From Phycisphaerales bacterium (GTDB lineage: Bacteria > Planctomycetota > Phycisphaerae > Phycisphaerales > UBA1924): 37,795 nucleotides of DNA. A model generated the notes under the pieces. It was given only the letters and a program-made list of their open reading frames with translations, searched no databases and was not told the DNA's origin. Each line of letters starts with the position of its first letter. The first letter of the stretch is position 1. Positions 22,734 to 30,953 of this stretch are shown one piece after another. Position numbers and translations under genes: made by a program. Location of the stretch: NCBI GenBank assembly GCA_016741915.1, contig JACVCS010000032.1, forward strand, positions 1 to 37,795, written 5' to 3'.

Positions 22734-24659
22734 TCACCTCTCCACCTCCCCCAACACCTCCACATCCATCAGCATCGTCCGTTTGGGATCAACCTCCACA
22801 CCCCGCGGCTTCAACTTCATCTTCACCGCCCCACTGCTCATCCGCCTCGTCTCGCCCTTCACCTCAACCTCCACCTTCGACCCATCCGCCAACTCCATGA
22901 CCACCGGCACCCTCAACTCATACGCCGGGTTCTCCTCGTTGATCAACTGCACCTGCTCCGCACGCACCTCCATCTCCCCCTTCCGCTCATCCCACACCCA
23001 AGAAACCTCAACCCGCGGCATCCCCGGTCTCTCGCACCACTGCACGAAAAACCTTTCCAAACTCTCCCCCGACACCTCCTCCAAGCACCGCCGAAAGTCG
23101 TCCGTCTCAACCTCGCGGAACGCGTGCCGCTGCACATACAGCCTCGTCCCGGCGAGAAACGCTTTCTCGCCCAGCCGCTCTTTAAGCATGTGCAATACGA
23201 ACCCGCCGCGCTCGTACGGGTCCTCCGCCTTCTCAAAGGTGTCGTCCGCTCCGTGATATCGCCCCGAGACCATCCCCGCCTCTTCCGGCGCCCGCCCGCG
23301 CGCTTTGCTCTTCAAACTCGCCCACCACCCGTCGACCACCTCCGCGTACGCCGCATCTCCCTTCGTGTGCCGGGCCCAAAGCGCTTCCACATACGTCGCC
23401 CACCCCTCGTTCAACCACACATGGTTCCACGATCGGCACGTGATCAAGTCCCCAGTCCACTGGTGCGCCAGTTCGTGAACGATCAGATCATCCTTCCCGC
23501 CCCGCGGCTGACCAAGCACCTCCTCCGACAACGTCGTCAGCGTCGTGTTCTCCATCCCGCCCCACTGAAAATCCCGCACGATCACCTGCCCGTACCGCCG
23601 ACCCCACGGATATGCCTTCCCAAACAACTTCTCCAAAAACGCCACCATTTCCGGCGTATTCGCAAACGTCTCTCGCAAACTCGCCCCCGAGCCCACCGGC
23701 CCATACACCCGACACACCGGCAAACTCTTCATCCCCTTCAACCTCGCCCCCTCACCCGTCGTCCGGTCGCTCGGCTCGATCACCACCTCGTCAAACTTCC
23801 CCACCACCAGCGTGATCAGATACCCCGGCTGAGGCTTCTCCAACCGCCAGTGAAAAACCGCCCGCCCGGGTTTCACCTCCCCCGCCTTCACCTCCACAGG
23901 CTCACCGTTCGACAGCGCCACATACCCCGCCGGCACATCCGCCCTCAACTCCGTCACGCACCGATCGTTCGGGTAATCGTGCAAAGGCAGCCAAAGACTG
24001 TTCCAGTCTGCCTGCCCCTGCGAATACACCATCGCCGCCTGATTTCGTTCCTCATCCGCCGGGACAAAGATCAGCCCCGTCCCCTCACCGAAGGGCTTGA
24101 CCGCCTCGTACTCCACCAAAACGTGCACACTCGTTCCCGGCTCGATCCCCTCTCCCCCAACCTGAGCCGCACCCCAGCCCGTCATATCAATCGACAACAT
24201 GTTGCCATCATGCACGTACGTGCATGGTTTACCCTCGATCTGCACCGATCGCACCTTGATCGTCGATCGCGCATTCAGCCGCATCTCCCTCCGGATTTTC
24301 CCCAGCGCCTTCGCCCCCACCACGACCCGACCCTCAATCCGAGGCTCTTCCACCTTCGGGATCACCACCTCGATCGACATCGATTCAATATCGAACCATC
24401 GATCCGGTGGGTAGTTCGTCTGGTCCCGCCCGGTCTGCGGATCGATCCGCGCGGGTGTTTCGACCCGTTTGTGCTCGGGCGCCGGGTGTGCCGCCACGGG
24501 CGTCGGAGCGCAGAAGATGCCGACCGCCAGCGAAATCCCCGTGAGCATCAACACCGCCACGTGACGGCGGTCGCGCCGCGTTCGCCGAAGCACCAGGCCC
24601 GTGGAATCAGAGGAAAAAGCCCGCACAAACCTGCGCACATCTCGAACAAGAGTGACCAT
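22734..24659 (-). CDS. Secreted or membrane-anchored M1-family metallopeptidase
   Basis: This encodes 641 residues from ATG 24659, chosen so that a signal-like segment (VAVLMLTGISLAVGIFCAPTP, about 40-60) follows a basic N-terminus; the open frame extends to 24752. The M1 signature is clear: GGMENTTLTTLSEE (about 366-380, substrate-binding GAMEN equivalent) and the zinc site H395-E396-x-x-H399 in HELAHQWTGD, with the third ligand in WLNEGWATYVE. A C-terminal beta region after about 540 fits the family's accessory domain. It probably trims peptides outside the cytoplasmic membrane. It is divergent to pyrG, with a shared upstream region of about 120 bases. Confidence 0.9.
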   Translation of the reverse strand: MVTLVRDVRRFVRAFSSDSTGLVLRRTRRDRRHVAVLMLTGISLAVGIFCAPTPVAAHPAPEHKRVETPARIDPQTGRDQTNYPPDRWFDIESMSIEVVIPKVEEPRIEGRVVVGAKALGKIRREMRLNARSTIKVRSVQIEGKPCTYVHDGNMLSIDMTGWGAAQVGGEGIEPGTSVHVLVEYEAVKPFGEGTGLIFVPADEERNQAAMVYSQGQADWNSLWLPLHDYPNDRCVTELRADVPAGYVALSNGEPVEVKAGEVKPGRAVFHWRLEKPQPGYLITLVVGKFDEVVIEPSDRTTGEGARLKGMKSLPVCRVYGPVGSGASLRETFANTPEMVAFLEKLFGKAYPWGRRYGQVIVRDFQWGGMENTTLTTLSEEVLGQPRGGKDDLIVHELAHQWTGDLITCRSWNHVWLNEGWATYVEALWARHTKGDAAYAEVVDGWWASLKSKARGRAPEEAGMVSGRYHGADDTFEKAEDPYERGGFVLHMLKERLGEKAFLAGTRLYVQRHAFREVETDDFRRCLEEVSGESLERFFVQWCERPGMPRVEVSWVWDERKGEMEVRAEQVQLINEENPAYELRVPVVMELADGSKVEVEVKGETRRMSSGAVKMKLKPRGVEVDPKRTMLMDVEVLGEVER

Positions 24660-24779
24660 AACCGCACTGTACCCGAGATTCCCCGCGGAGATCCCGCGCA
24701 ATCCCTCGCTCATCCACAGGTTGTCAAATTCACACACCTCGACTTCATCCAATCATCACCGTCGGTGTACCATCACGCC

Positions 24780-26840
24780 ATGCCTGACACGCACCACGCG
24801 GACCTGCCGATCGCCGCCTCACGGCTTGCGTCCTTCCTGGATTCCTCGCCGCGTCGACAGGCGCCGCCCCTCTCCATCCACGCTCAAGTCCCCTCCGACG
24901 AGCCCGACCCCGACTCCGACACCGAGCGCGGCCCGCGCAGCCAGGCCGGTGAATCTTCCTCCCTCCTCGCCGCCACCGCCGGCACCAGCGCCACCGAGTT
25001 CTACTCCCCCATCCCCCCGGGCTACCGAAAAGGCTTCCACAAATACGTCATCGTCTTCGGCACCGTCATGTCGGGCCTGGGCAAGGGCATCTTCGCCGCC
25101 TCCCTCAGCAAACTCCTGAAAGACAAGGGCCTCACCGTTGCCCCGATCAAACTCGAAGGCTACCTCAACATCGACGCCGGCACCCTGAACCCCTACCGCC
25201 ACGGCGAGGTCTTCGTCCTCGACGACGGCACCGAATGCGACATGGACCTGGGCACCTACGAGCGCATGCTCGACCAGGACCTCTCCCGCAAAAACTTCAC
25301 CACCAGCGGCCGCCTCTACGCCGAGATCCTCGAACGCGAACGCCAGGGCCATTACCTCGGGCGCGACGTGCAGATGATCCCCCACGTCACCGGTGAAGTG
25401 AAACGCAAGATCCGCGAGCTCGCCGTCGCCGGCGACGGCACCCGCCCCGCCGACGTCGTCTTCGTCGAAGTCGGCGGCACCGTCGGCGACTACGAAAACG
25501 CCTTCTACATCGAAGCCCTCCGCGAACTCGCCTTCGAAGAAGGTGAACACTCCACCTGCTTCGTCGCCCTCACCTACGTCGTCAAGCCCGGCGTCCTGGG
25601 CGAACAGAAATCCAAGCCCGCGCAGCTCGGGCTCAAACGCCTGATGGAAGCCGGCATCCAGCCCCACGTCATCGCCTGTCGAGCGGCCGAGCCCTGTTCC
25701 CCCACCGTCCTGCAGAAAATCGCGATGTTCAGCAACGTCCCGCTGAAACGCACCTTCAGCCTCCACGACCGCCAGAGCATCTACACCATCCCCGACGAGA
25801 TGCGCTCCGACAAACTCGACCGCGAGATCCTCTCCCTGATCGACCTGCACGACCGCGTCGACGCCGCACACGAAGACCGCTCCCGCGAACTCTGGTCCGG
25901 CTTCGTCCGCAAGCTCACCAGCAAAAAGCAACGCACCATCTCCATCGGCATCACGGGCAAATACGCCGACCTCCGCGACGCCTACGCCTCCATCGACAAA
26001 GCCATCGAGCACTGCGGCGCTCACCTCCAGACCGACGTCCACCTCCACTGGATCGACACCACCGAGATCACCGAAGAGCTCGCCTCCCAGCGTCTCACCG
26101 ACATGGACGCCGTGATCGTCCCGGGCGGGTTCGGCTCCCGCGGCGTCGAGGGCAAAATCGCCTGCGTCAAGCACTGTCGCGAGAACCTCGTCCCCTATCT
26201 CGGCATCTGCCTGGGCTTCCAGGTCGCCGTCATCGAGTTCGCACGCAACGTCCTGGGGCTCCACGACGCCTCCTCCAGCGAGTTCGACCCACGCTGCCGA
26301 CACGCCATCATCAGCGAACTCCCCGACCAGAAGAAAATCGAAGGCCTCGGCGGCACCATGCGCCTCGGCGCTCAAGACGTCCTCATCAAAGAAAATACCC
26401 TCGCCCACTTCCTCTACAACAACCGCCTCTCCGTCCGCGAACGCTTCCGCCACCGCTACGAAGTCGACCCCCAGTACATCGAACGCCTCGAACAAGGCGG
26501 GCTCGTCTTCTCCGGCCGCCACCCCACCCAGCCCATCATGCAGGTCATGGAGCTCCCCCAGCCCACCGACCCAACCAGCACCGCCGCGATCAACAGCGAA
26601 GGCAAACCCCAGCACCCCTTCTTCATCGGCGGCCAGTTCCACCCTGAGCTCACCAGCCGCCCCCTCCGCCCTCAGCCCCTCTTCATGGGCCTCCTCGCTG
26701 CCGCAATCGCCCGCAAGTTCTCCACCACGCCCAGCGGCGTCGCGGAAGTCATGGGCGACGCCTCCCTCTCGCGGTGGCTCCGCCGAAACGCGGGCAACAA
26801 CACAAACGCCGCCTCGCGGTCCTCAACGCCCCTGGGTTGA
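24780..26840 (+). CDS. pyrG: CTP synthase with N-terminal extension, divergent family
   Basis: This encodes 686 residues, against about 545 in most bacteria. The first 85 residues are a low-complexity extension (proline, serine, acidic). The synthetase domain starts at HKYVIVFGTVMSGLGKG (K102), where most enzymes have TGGVVSSLGKG. Conserved stretches include HGEVFVLDDGTECDMDLG, FVEVGGTVGDYENAFYIE and SKPAQLGLKRL. The glutaminase domain has C477 in LGICLGFQ and H621-x-E623 in GGQFHPEL. It makes CTP from UTP, ATP and glutamine. The C-terminus extends past the usual end. All catalytic parts are present, so I expect activity; the extension and loop changes may alter regulation. Confidence 0.92.
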   Translation: MPDTHHADLPIAASRLASFLDSSPRRQAPPLSIHAQVPSDEPDPDSDTERGPRSQAGESSSLLAATAGTSATEFYSPIPPGYRKGFHKYVIVFGTVMSGLGKGIFAASLSKLLKDKGLTVAPIKLEGYLNIDAGTLNPYRHGEVFVLDDGTECDMDLGTYERMLDQDLSRKNFTTSGRLYAEILERERQGHYLGRDVQMIPHVTGEVKRKIRELAVAGDGTRPADVVFVEVGGTVGDYENAFYIEALRELAFEEGEHSTCFVALTYVVKPGVLGEQKSKPAQLGLKRLMEAGIQPHVIACRAAEPCSPTVLQKIAMFSNVPLKRTFSLHDRQSIYTIPDEMRSDKLDREILSLIDLHDRVDAAHEDRSRELWSGFVRKLTSKKQRTISIGITGKYADLRDAYASIDKAIEHCGAHLQTDVHLHWIDTTEITEELASQRLTDMDAVIVPGGFGSRGVEGKIACVKHCRENLVPYLGICLGFQVAVIEFARNVLGLHDASSSEFDPRCRHAIISELPDQKKIEGLGGTMRLGAQDVLIKENTLAHFLYNNRLSVRERFRHRYEVDPQYIERLEQGGLVFSGRHPTQPIMQVMELPQPTDPTSTAAINSEGKPQHPFFIGGQFHPELTSRPLRPQPLFMGLLAAAIARKFSTTPSGVAEVMGDASLSRWLRRNAGNNTNAASRSSTPLG

Positions 26841-26894
26841 TGATCAAGATTCGCCCCGCACCGCCGCGAACCAAACGCCGCGCACAACGCGCGT

Positions 26895-27638
26895 TCACGC
26901 CAGTTCCGCACGCAGCGCCCGCCCCGCATCCACCAACACCGCCGCACTGAACCGATCAGGTCTCCCCAGATGCACCCGGCAGTTGTGCAGCAGCGTCTGC
27001 GCATACATCAACGCCGACCCGCGAAGCTCCTGCTGATCCGCCCCCGTACACGTCGCCGCCTTCATCACAAAGACCTGCGCCGCCCACGGGTGATTCGTCG
27101 CGTTGTCAGGCTGCAAGTTCTCAATAAACCACGCGCACGCGTGCAAGCACGCCAAACGCAGATCCTCACGCCCACGCGCAAGCGACAATCCCCACGCCGC
27201 GTGCAGCGCGCTCAACTGGCTCTGCGTAAAAACCTCGATCGTCCCCGCCCGCCGCGAAAGCACCGGACAATCCAGCAGCCAAGCCTCCTCGCGCCCAGCG
27301 CTGTTCCGCGCTTTGAGCGTCCGATTCAAAAACGCCTCCGCGAAAACCTCATCCACGCTCAGCGTCTCATCGTGCAGCGCCCACCACAGCCGCTCATCAT
27401 CCCGCACGCCCACCGGCACCGCCCCCGCACCCACACCCCACACCCGCGCAACCAAAGGCCGATCGACAGGCCGACGGTTCCCCATCTCATCCGCAAACCC
27501 CGCCAGTTCCGCCTCACCGACCACCGCCCCATCCCTCGGCAAGATCCACCGCTCACCCAGCGAGCACAGCCGCTCGCTCCACTGCGCAACCAACTCGCGA
27601 TCAAACCCACCCGCGCTCGTCTTCCGCTCGCTCTTCAT
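26895..27638 (-). CDS. Conserved-looking hypothetical protein
   Basis: This encodes 247 residues from ATG 27638; a GTG at 27650 is an alternative, with GGGGAGAGG placed between them and the upstream gene. Notable segments are WALHDETLSVDEVFAEAFL, EEAWLLDCPVLSRRAGTIEVF, and a C-terminal helical half with several Cys/His residues (ACLHACAWFIENLQPDN; FVMKAATCTGADQQELRG; HNCRVHLGRPDR). It has no signal peptide or membrane segment. I do not recognise the family. It follows the glycosyltransferase gene by about 20 bases on the same strand and may share its transcript. Confidence 0.6.
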   Translation of the reverse strand: MKSERKTSAGGFDRELVAQWSERLCSLGERWILPRDGAVVGEAELAGFADEMGNRRPVDRPLVARVWGVGAGAVPVGVRDDERLWWALHDETLSVDEVFAEAFLNRTLKARNSAGREEAWLLDCPVLSRRAGTIEVFTQSQLSALHAAWGLSLARGREDLRLACLHACAWFIENLQPDNATNHPWAAQVFVMKAATCTGADQQELRGSALMYAQTLLHNCRVHLGRPDRFSAAVLVDAGRALRAELA

Positions 27639-27657
27639 CACGCAACACACCTCTCCC

Positions 27658-28581
27658 CTACGCCCCGATCGTCACCCGCCCGCCCAAATCCCCGCCCGCT
27701 CGCGCACGCTCACCCACAACCTCCACCCGCGGCATCGGCTGCTCCTTCGGGTTCTTCAGCCCACGCTCCGCCTCGATCCCAAACGGCTTCTTGAACCGCT
27801 GCACCCCCGGCGCCGTCTCCAAAGCCCCCGGCTGCCGCGTCGGGTGCCACTGGTGAAAGACCAAACACTGATCAACCCCCATCACCGCCCGCCCGCCGTG
27901 CTTATACACCCGCCGCCCGAGGTCATCGTCCTCCTGCCCATACCCCTCGTACATCTCGTCAAACCCGTTCACCGCAACAAACTCACCAACGCGGATCGCA
28001 AAGTTCCCCGACGCGAGCTTGGGCTTGTGCCCCTTGCTCAGCCCCAGCCTCCGCAGTGCAAGCTGCCGGTTGTACCGCCTCTGTCGCCGCGGCAACTTCG
28101 CCAACTCCTCATCGCTGGGCGTCACAGGCCACGAGCCCATCCGCAGCGCGCCCTCATCAAACGCCTTCGTCTGCGTCTCGCTCAGCGTGATCCAATGCCC
28201 GATCACCAGCGCCACCGGCTTCTTCCCGCGCTTCTTGAACAGCAACTCAAACCGCTCGAGCGCATCCGGCGCAGGGCAGCAGTCGCCATCAAAGAACACG
28301 AGGATGTCGTCCATCCCCGCCCCGCCCTCGATCGCCGCCCGCGCCCCGTTGTTCCGCACCTGCGCACTTCGGCACACGCCCTGATGCGCCCGCGTCACCA
28401 GATTCACCGCGACCCCAAACTCCGCCGCCGCATCCCGCACCACCTGAACCACATCCGCACCATCGCCATCGATCGACACCGTGATCGAATCCGCCGCCCG
28501 GCGCTGCATCGCCACGCCCATGAGCGTGCGCCGGATATGCCGGGGCGTGTGCGTAATGACCACCACATGAACCTTGCTCAC
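27658..28581 (-). CDS. Family 2 glycosyltransferase
   Basis: This encodes 307 residues. I prefer GTG 28581 because the sequence KVHVVVITHTPRHIRRTLMGV begins the fold there. A longer frame from 28611 would start inside the hairpin repeat. It is a GT-A fold: VTVSIDGDGAD, the DXD metal motif in FFDGDCC (D98-G-D100) and a C-terminal acceptor-side motif GYGQEDDDLGRRV, as in the Glyco_transf_7C/GT2 type. No membrane segment is visible, so it is a soluble transferase for an unknown sugar acceptor. It is divergent from panC, with a perfect hairpin repeat between them. Confidence 0.85.
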   Translation of the reverse strand: MSKVHVVVITHTPRHIRRTLMGVAMQRRAADSITVSIDGDGADVVQVVRDAAAEFGVAVNLVTRAHQGVCRSAQVRNNGARAAIEGGAGMDDILVFFDGDCCPAPDALERFELLFKKRGKKPVALVIGHWITLSETQTKAFDEGALRMGSWPVTPSDEELAKLPRRQRRYNRQLALRRLGLSKGHKPKLASGNFAIRVGEFVAVNGFDEMYEGYGQEDDDLGRRVYKHGGRAVMGVDQCLVFHQWHPTRQPGALETAPGVQRFKKPFGIEAERGLKNPKEQPMPRVEVVGERARAGGDLGGRVTIGA

Positions 28582-28607
28582 GCGATACTCTAGCCGGTCC
28601 CACGGTG

Positions 28608-28629
28608 GCACGGCTCTCCAGAGCCGTGC
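28608..28629. repeat. Perfect hairpin repeat between divergent genes
   Basis: GCACGGCTCTCCAGAGCCGTGC is fully self-complementary apart from the turn. The same 22 bases recur at 36704-36725, with a degenerate copy at 36741-36762. It sits in the leaders of two divergent genes (glycosyltransferase and panC), so it is not a terminator. Confidence 0.85.
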
Positions 28630-28665
28630 GCCTTTCTGCCTTCAGTTTCCCTCCGGAGCCCCACC

Positions 28666-29544
28666 GTGCTCATCGCCAGCACCGCGAAAAACCTGCACGA
28701 GGCCCTCGCGTCCACCTCGACGGTGCCGATCGCCAGCCGCACCATCATCTGCGTCCCCACGATGGGCGCCCTGCACGAAGGCCACGCCGCACTCGTCCGC
28801 CGCGCACGATCGTGGGCCAACAACAACGACCCGGCCGCGCTCGTCGTCGTCACCATCTTCGTCAACCCCACGCAGTTCAACGACCCCGCCGACCTGCAAC
28901 GCTACCCGCGCACGCTCGATGCCGACTGCACACTCTGCGAAGCCGCCGGTGCCGACGCCGTGCTCTGCCCGAGTGTCGAAGAGGTCTATCCACCCAACGC
29001 ACCGCCCAAGCCCAGCGACAGCGAACTCCCCGCCGTCGCCACCGCCCCAAAGCTCGAAGACGCCCGCCGCCCGGGCCACTTCGCCGGCGTCTACCAAGTC
29101 GTCCGCCGACTTTTCGAGCTCACGCGCTGCCGCCGCGCCGTCTTCGGCGAAAAAGACTGGCAACAACTCCAACTCGTCCGCGCCATGGTCCAGCAGCTCA
29201 ACCTCTCCATCCACATCGACCCCGCCCCAACCATTCGCGAATCCGACGGCCTCGCCATGAGCAGCCGAAACCGCTTCCTCTCCCCCACCGAACGCGCCGT
29301 CGCTCCCGCCGTTTACCGCGCCATGCAGGCCGCACAACGCACCAACTCAATCGCCGACGCCGAGCGCACGATGCGTGAAACCCTGCAGCACGCCGGGCTG
29401 GACGTCGAGTACGCCGTCGCACGCGAAGCCCAATCGCTCATGCCCATCACCACTTCCACCAGCACCGATCGCGCCAGCGTCCGCCTGCTCATCGCCGCGA
29501 AGCTCGGCTCAATCCGCCTGATCGACAACGCGCCGTGGGGTTGA
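28666..29544 (+). CDS. panC: Pantoate--beta-alanine ligase
   Basis: This encodes 292 residues from GTG 28666. It joins pantoate and beta-alanine with ATP in pantothenate synthesis. The HIGH-like ATP site is VPTMGALHEGH (H37...H40). Further family motifs are VNPTQF, LQRYPRTLDAD, RPGHFAGVYQVV, FGEKDWQQLQLVR and the KMSKS-like MSSRNRFLS. The length is slightly above the usual 280. Codons end mostly in C, like the surrounding chromosomal genes. No other pan genes are adjacent. Confidence 0.95.
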   Translation: MLIASTAKNLHEALASTSTVPIASRTIICVPTMGALHEGHAALVRRARSWANNNDPAALVVVTIFVNPTQFNDPADLQRYPRTLDADCTLCEAAGADAVLCPSVEEVYPPNAPPKPSDSELPAVATAPKLEDARRPGHFAGVYQVVRRLFELTRCRRAVFGEKDWQQLQLVRAMVQQLNLSIHIDPAPTIRESDGLAMSSRNRFLSPTERAVAPAVYRAMQAAQRTNSIADAERTMRETLQHAGLDVEYAVAREAQSLMPITTSTSTDRASVRLLIAAKLGSIRLIDNAPWG

Positions 29545-29784
29545 TCTCCATCCAACCACCGCGTTGAGCATCGCACGATCGCCAAGTTTGACGCGTGCGC
29601 TCATCCCCCCCGCACAGGTGCTCCGTGACCGATAATCGAACAGACGCGATGACTTCTCGCTGATTGTCGGCGTCGGTGTTGTTTCTTGACGTCAACCTCG
29701 CACCTCCCCACAAAACTCACGCGGTCAACCGGCCGATTGCCTCTGGTATCGCGGGATAACCCCGGATCACGAGGTTCTCAACTC

Positions 29785-30219
29785 ATGCCGATCTCAAAGT
29801 CATCGCAGCAGCAAAGGCCCACCGCCAACTCCGCCAAGCTCGCCTTCGGCCTCGTCATCACCGATCAGGGCGTCGATGCCAGCCGCTCGCGCAGAAAGTA
29901 CGAACGGATGTCCTGCGTCACCGGCGGCGCCATCTACGAGATCCTCGCCGACGAACGCGTCAACGAAGGCTGCGCCTGCACCGTCCGAGATCTCAGCCAA
30001 TCAGGTCTCGGCCTCTCCTGCCGACGAATGTTCAACGTCGGCGCTCAGGTCATCGTCCTTCTCCGCTTCAAGGTCGGACAAAGCCGCCCATACTTCGGCA
30101 TCATCCGCCAATGCCGCTACGACGGGAAAGCCCTCTACGCCCTGGGAGTTGAGTTCACCCCCACCGTGCAAAGCGAAGCCGTCACCCGCTGGATGATCGA
30201 GAACCAACTCGGCGGGTGA
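29785..30219 (+). CDS. PilZ-domain protein
   Basis: This encodes 144 residues from ATG 29785. The c-di-GMP-binding signature is present as RRKYERMSC (R-x3-R, about residue 40) and, further on, DLSQSGLGL (D/NxSxxG). A beta-barrel pattern follows (VIVLLRF, YFGIIRQCR, LYALGVEF). There is no other domain, so it is a stand-alone receptor. It lies about 200 bases before a second PilZ gene and a few kilobases from an EAL protein, which suggests c-di-GMP signalling nearby. About 240 bases upstream hold no visible gene. Confidence 0.85.
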   Translation: MPISKSSQQQRPTANSAKLAFGLVITDQGVDASRSRRKYERMSCVTGGAIYEILADERVNEGCACTVRDLSQSGLGLSCRRMFNVGAQVIVLLRFKVGQSRPYFGIIRQCRYDGKALYALGVEFTPTVQSEAVTRWMIENQLGG

Positions 30220-30416
30220 TCCCGCACATTCCGCTCGCGACACTTCTCGGACTCCGCACAACCCGCACAAGTTCACGGTACTTTCCCCACCGTCACACTC
30301 ACGCCCATAGATGCCCCGGATCTGCACGCTATGACTGGTGCTGATCTCCATTCGTTTCGATGATTACCTCTGCGGGCATCACGCCGCGTATCAAACAGCC
30401 AGCATGGAGCAGGTCC

Positions 30417-30854
30417 ATGGCACGTACAGACACCAACACCATCAAGCCCAACACAAAGTCGATTGTCCAGCGCGCCGGCACCGATCGTTCACACGACGCC
30501 CGCCTCACGTCAGAGGAACGCCGCCACCACACCCGCCTCCCCTTCCACACCGAAGTCGACGTGCACGAAATCACCTCCGCCGGCACCGTCACCAACGCCC
30601 AACGCTGCAGCACCGTTGATGTCTCCCCCGCCGGCCTGGGCTTCCTGAGCCGAAAGACCTACCCCGTCGGGTCCAAACTCGTCCTCATCCTCCGCCTGCC
30701 CGACCATCGTGAAAAACTCCTCTTCGGCGTCGTCCGCGCCGGCAACTACGCTGCCGACGCTCGCTATCAGGTCGGTGTTGAGTTGATGCCCGAAGCCGAC
30801 TTCGCCCGCCAACGCGGCGTCTCCGCCTGGCTCTCCCAGCATCACGCCCACTAA
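30417..30854 (+). CDS. PilZ-domain protein, paralogue
   Basis: This encodes 145 residues from ATG 30417 (GGAGCAGG lies about 5 bases upstream). It has the same layout as the preceding PilZ gene: an N-terminal tail of about 50 residues, RRHHTRLPF (R-x3-R), DVSPAGLGF, and barrel strands LVLILRL and LLFGVVRAG, ending near VGVELMPEADF. The pair probably arose by duplication, but identity outside the motifs is low. A PilZ protein of this type should bind c-di-GMP and pass the signal to a partner that cannot be read from the sequence. Confidence 0.85.
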   Translation: MARTDTNTIKPNTKSIVQRAGTDRSHDARLTSEERRHHTRLPFHTEVDVHEITSAGTVTNAQRCSTVDVSPAGLGFLSRKTYPVGSKLVLILRLPDHREKLLFGVVRAGNYAADARYQVGVELMPEADFARQRGVSAWLSQHHAH

Positions 30855-30953
30855 TCGCCTTCAAGTTTCGCTCCGCCACTCGCCCCGAACAGGCTCCTTC
30901 CCTACCATCCGCAACCCACCACCCTTCCCCCTGTTCTCGCGGACGGAGCCACC

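Noticed and set aside
24819-26642. 607-residue minus-strand frame inside pyrG
   Set aside because: It mirrors the C-ending codons of pyrG. Its valine/glycine/alanine/acid-rich composition is typical of antisense frames in skewed high-GC DNA.
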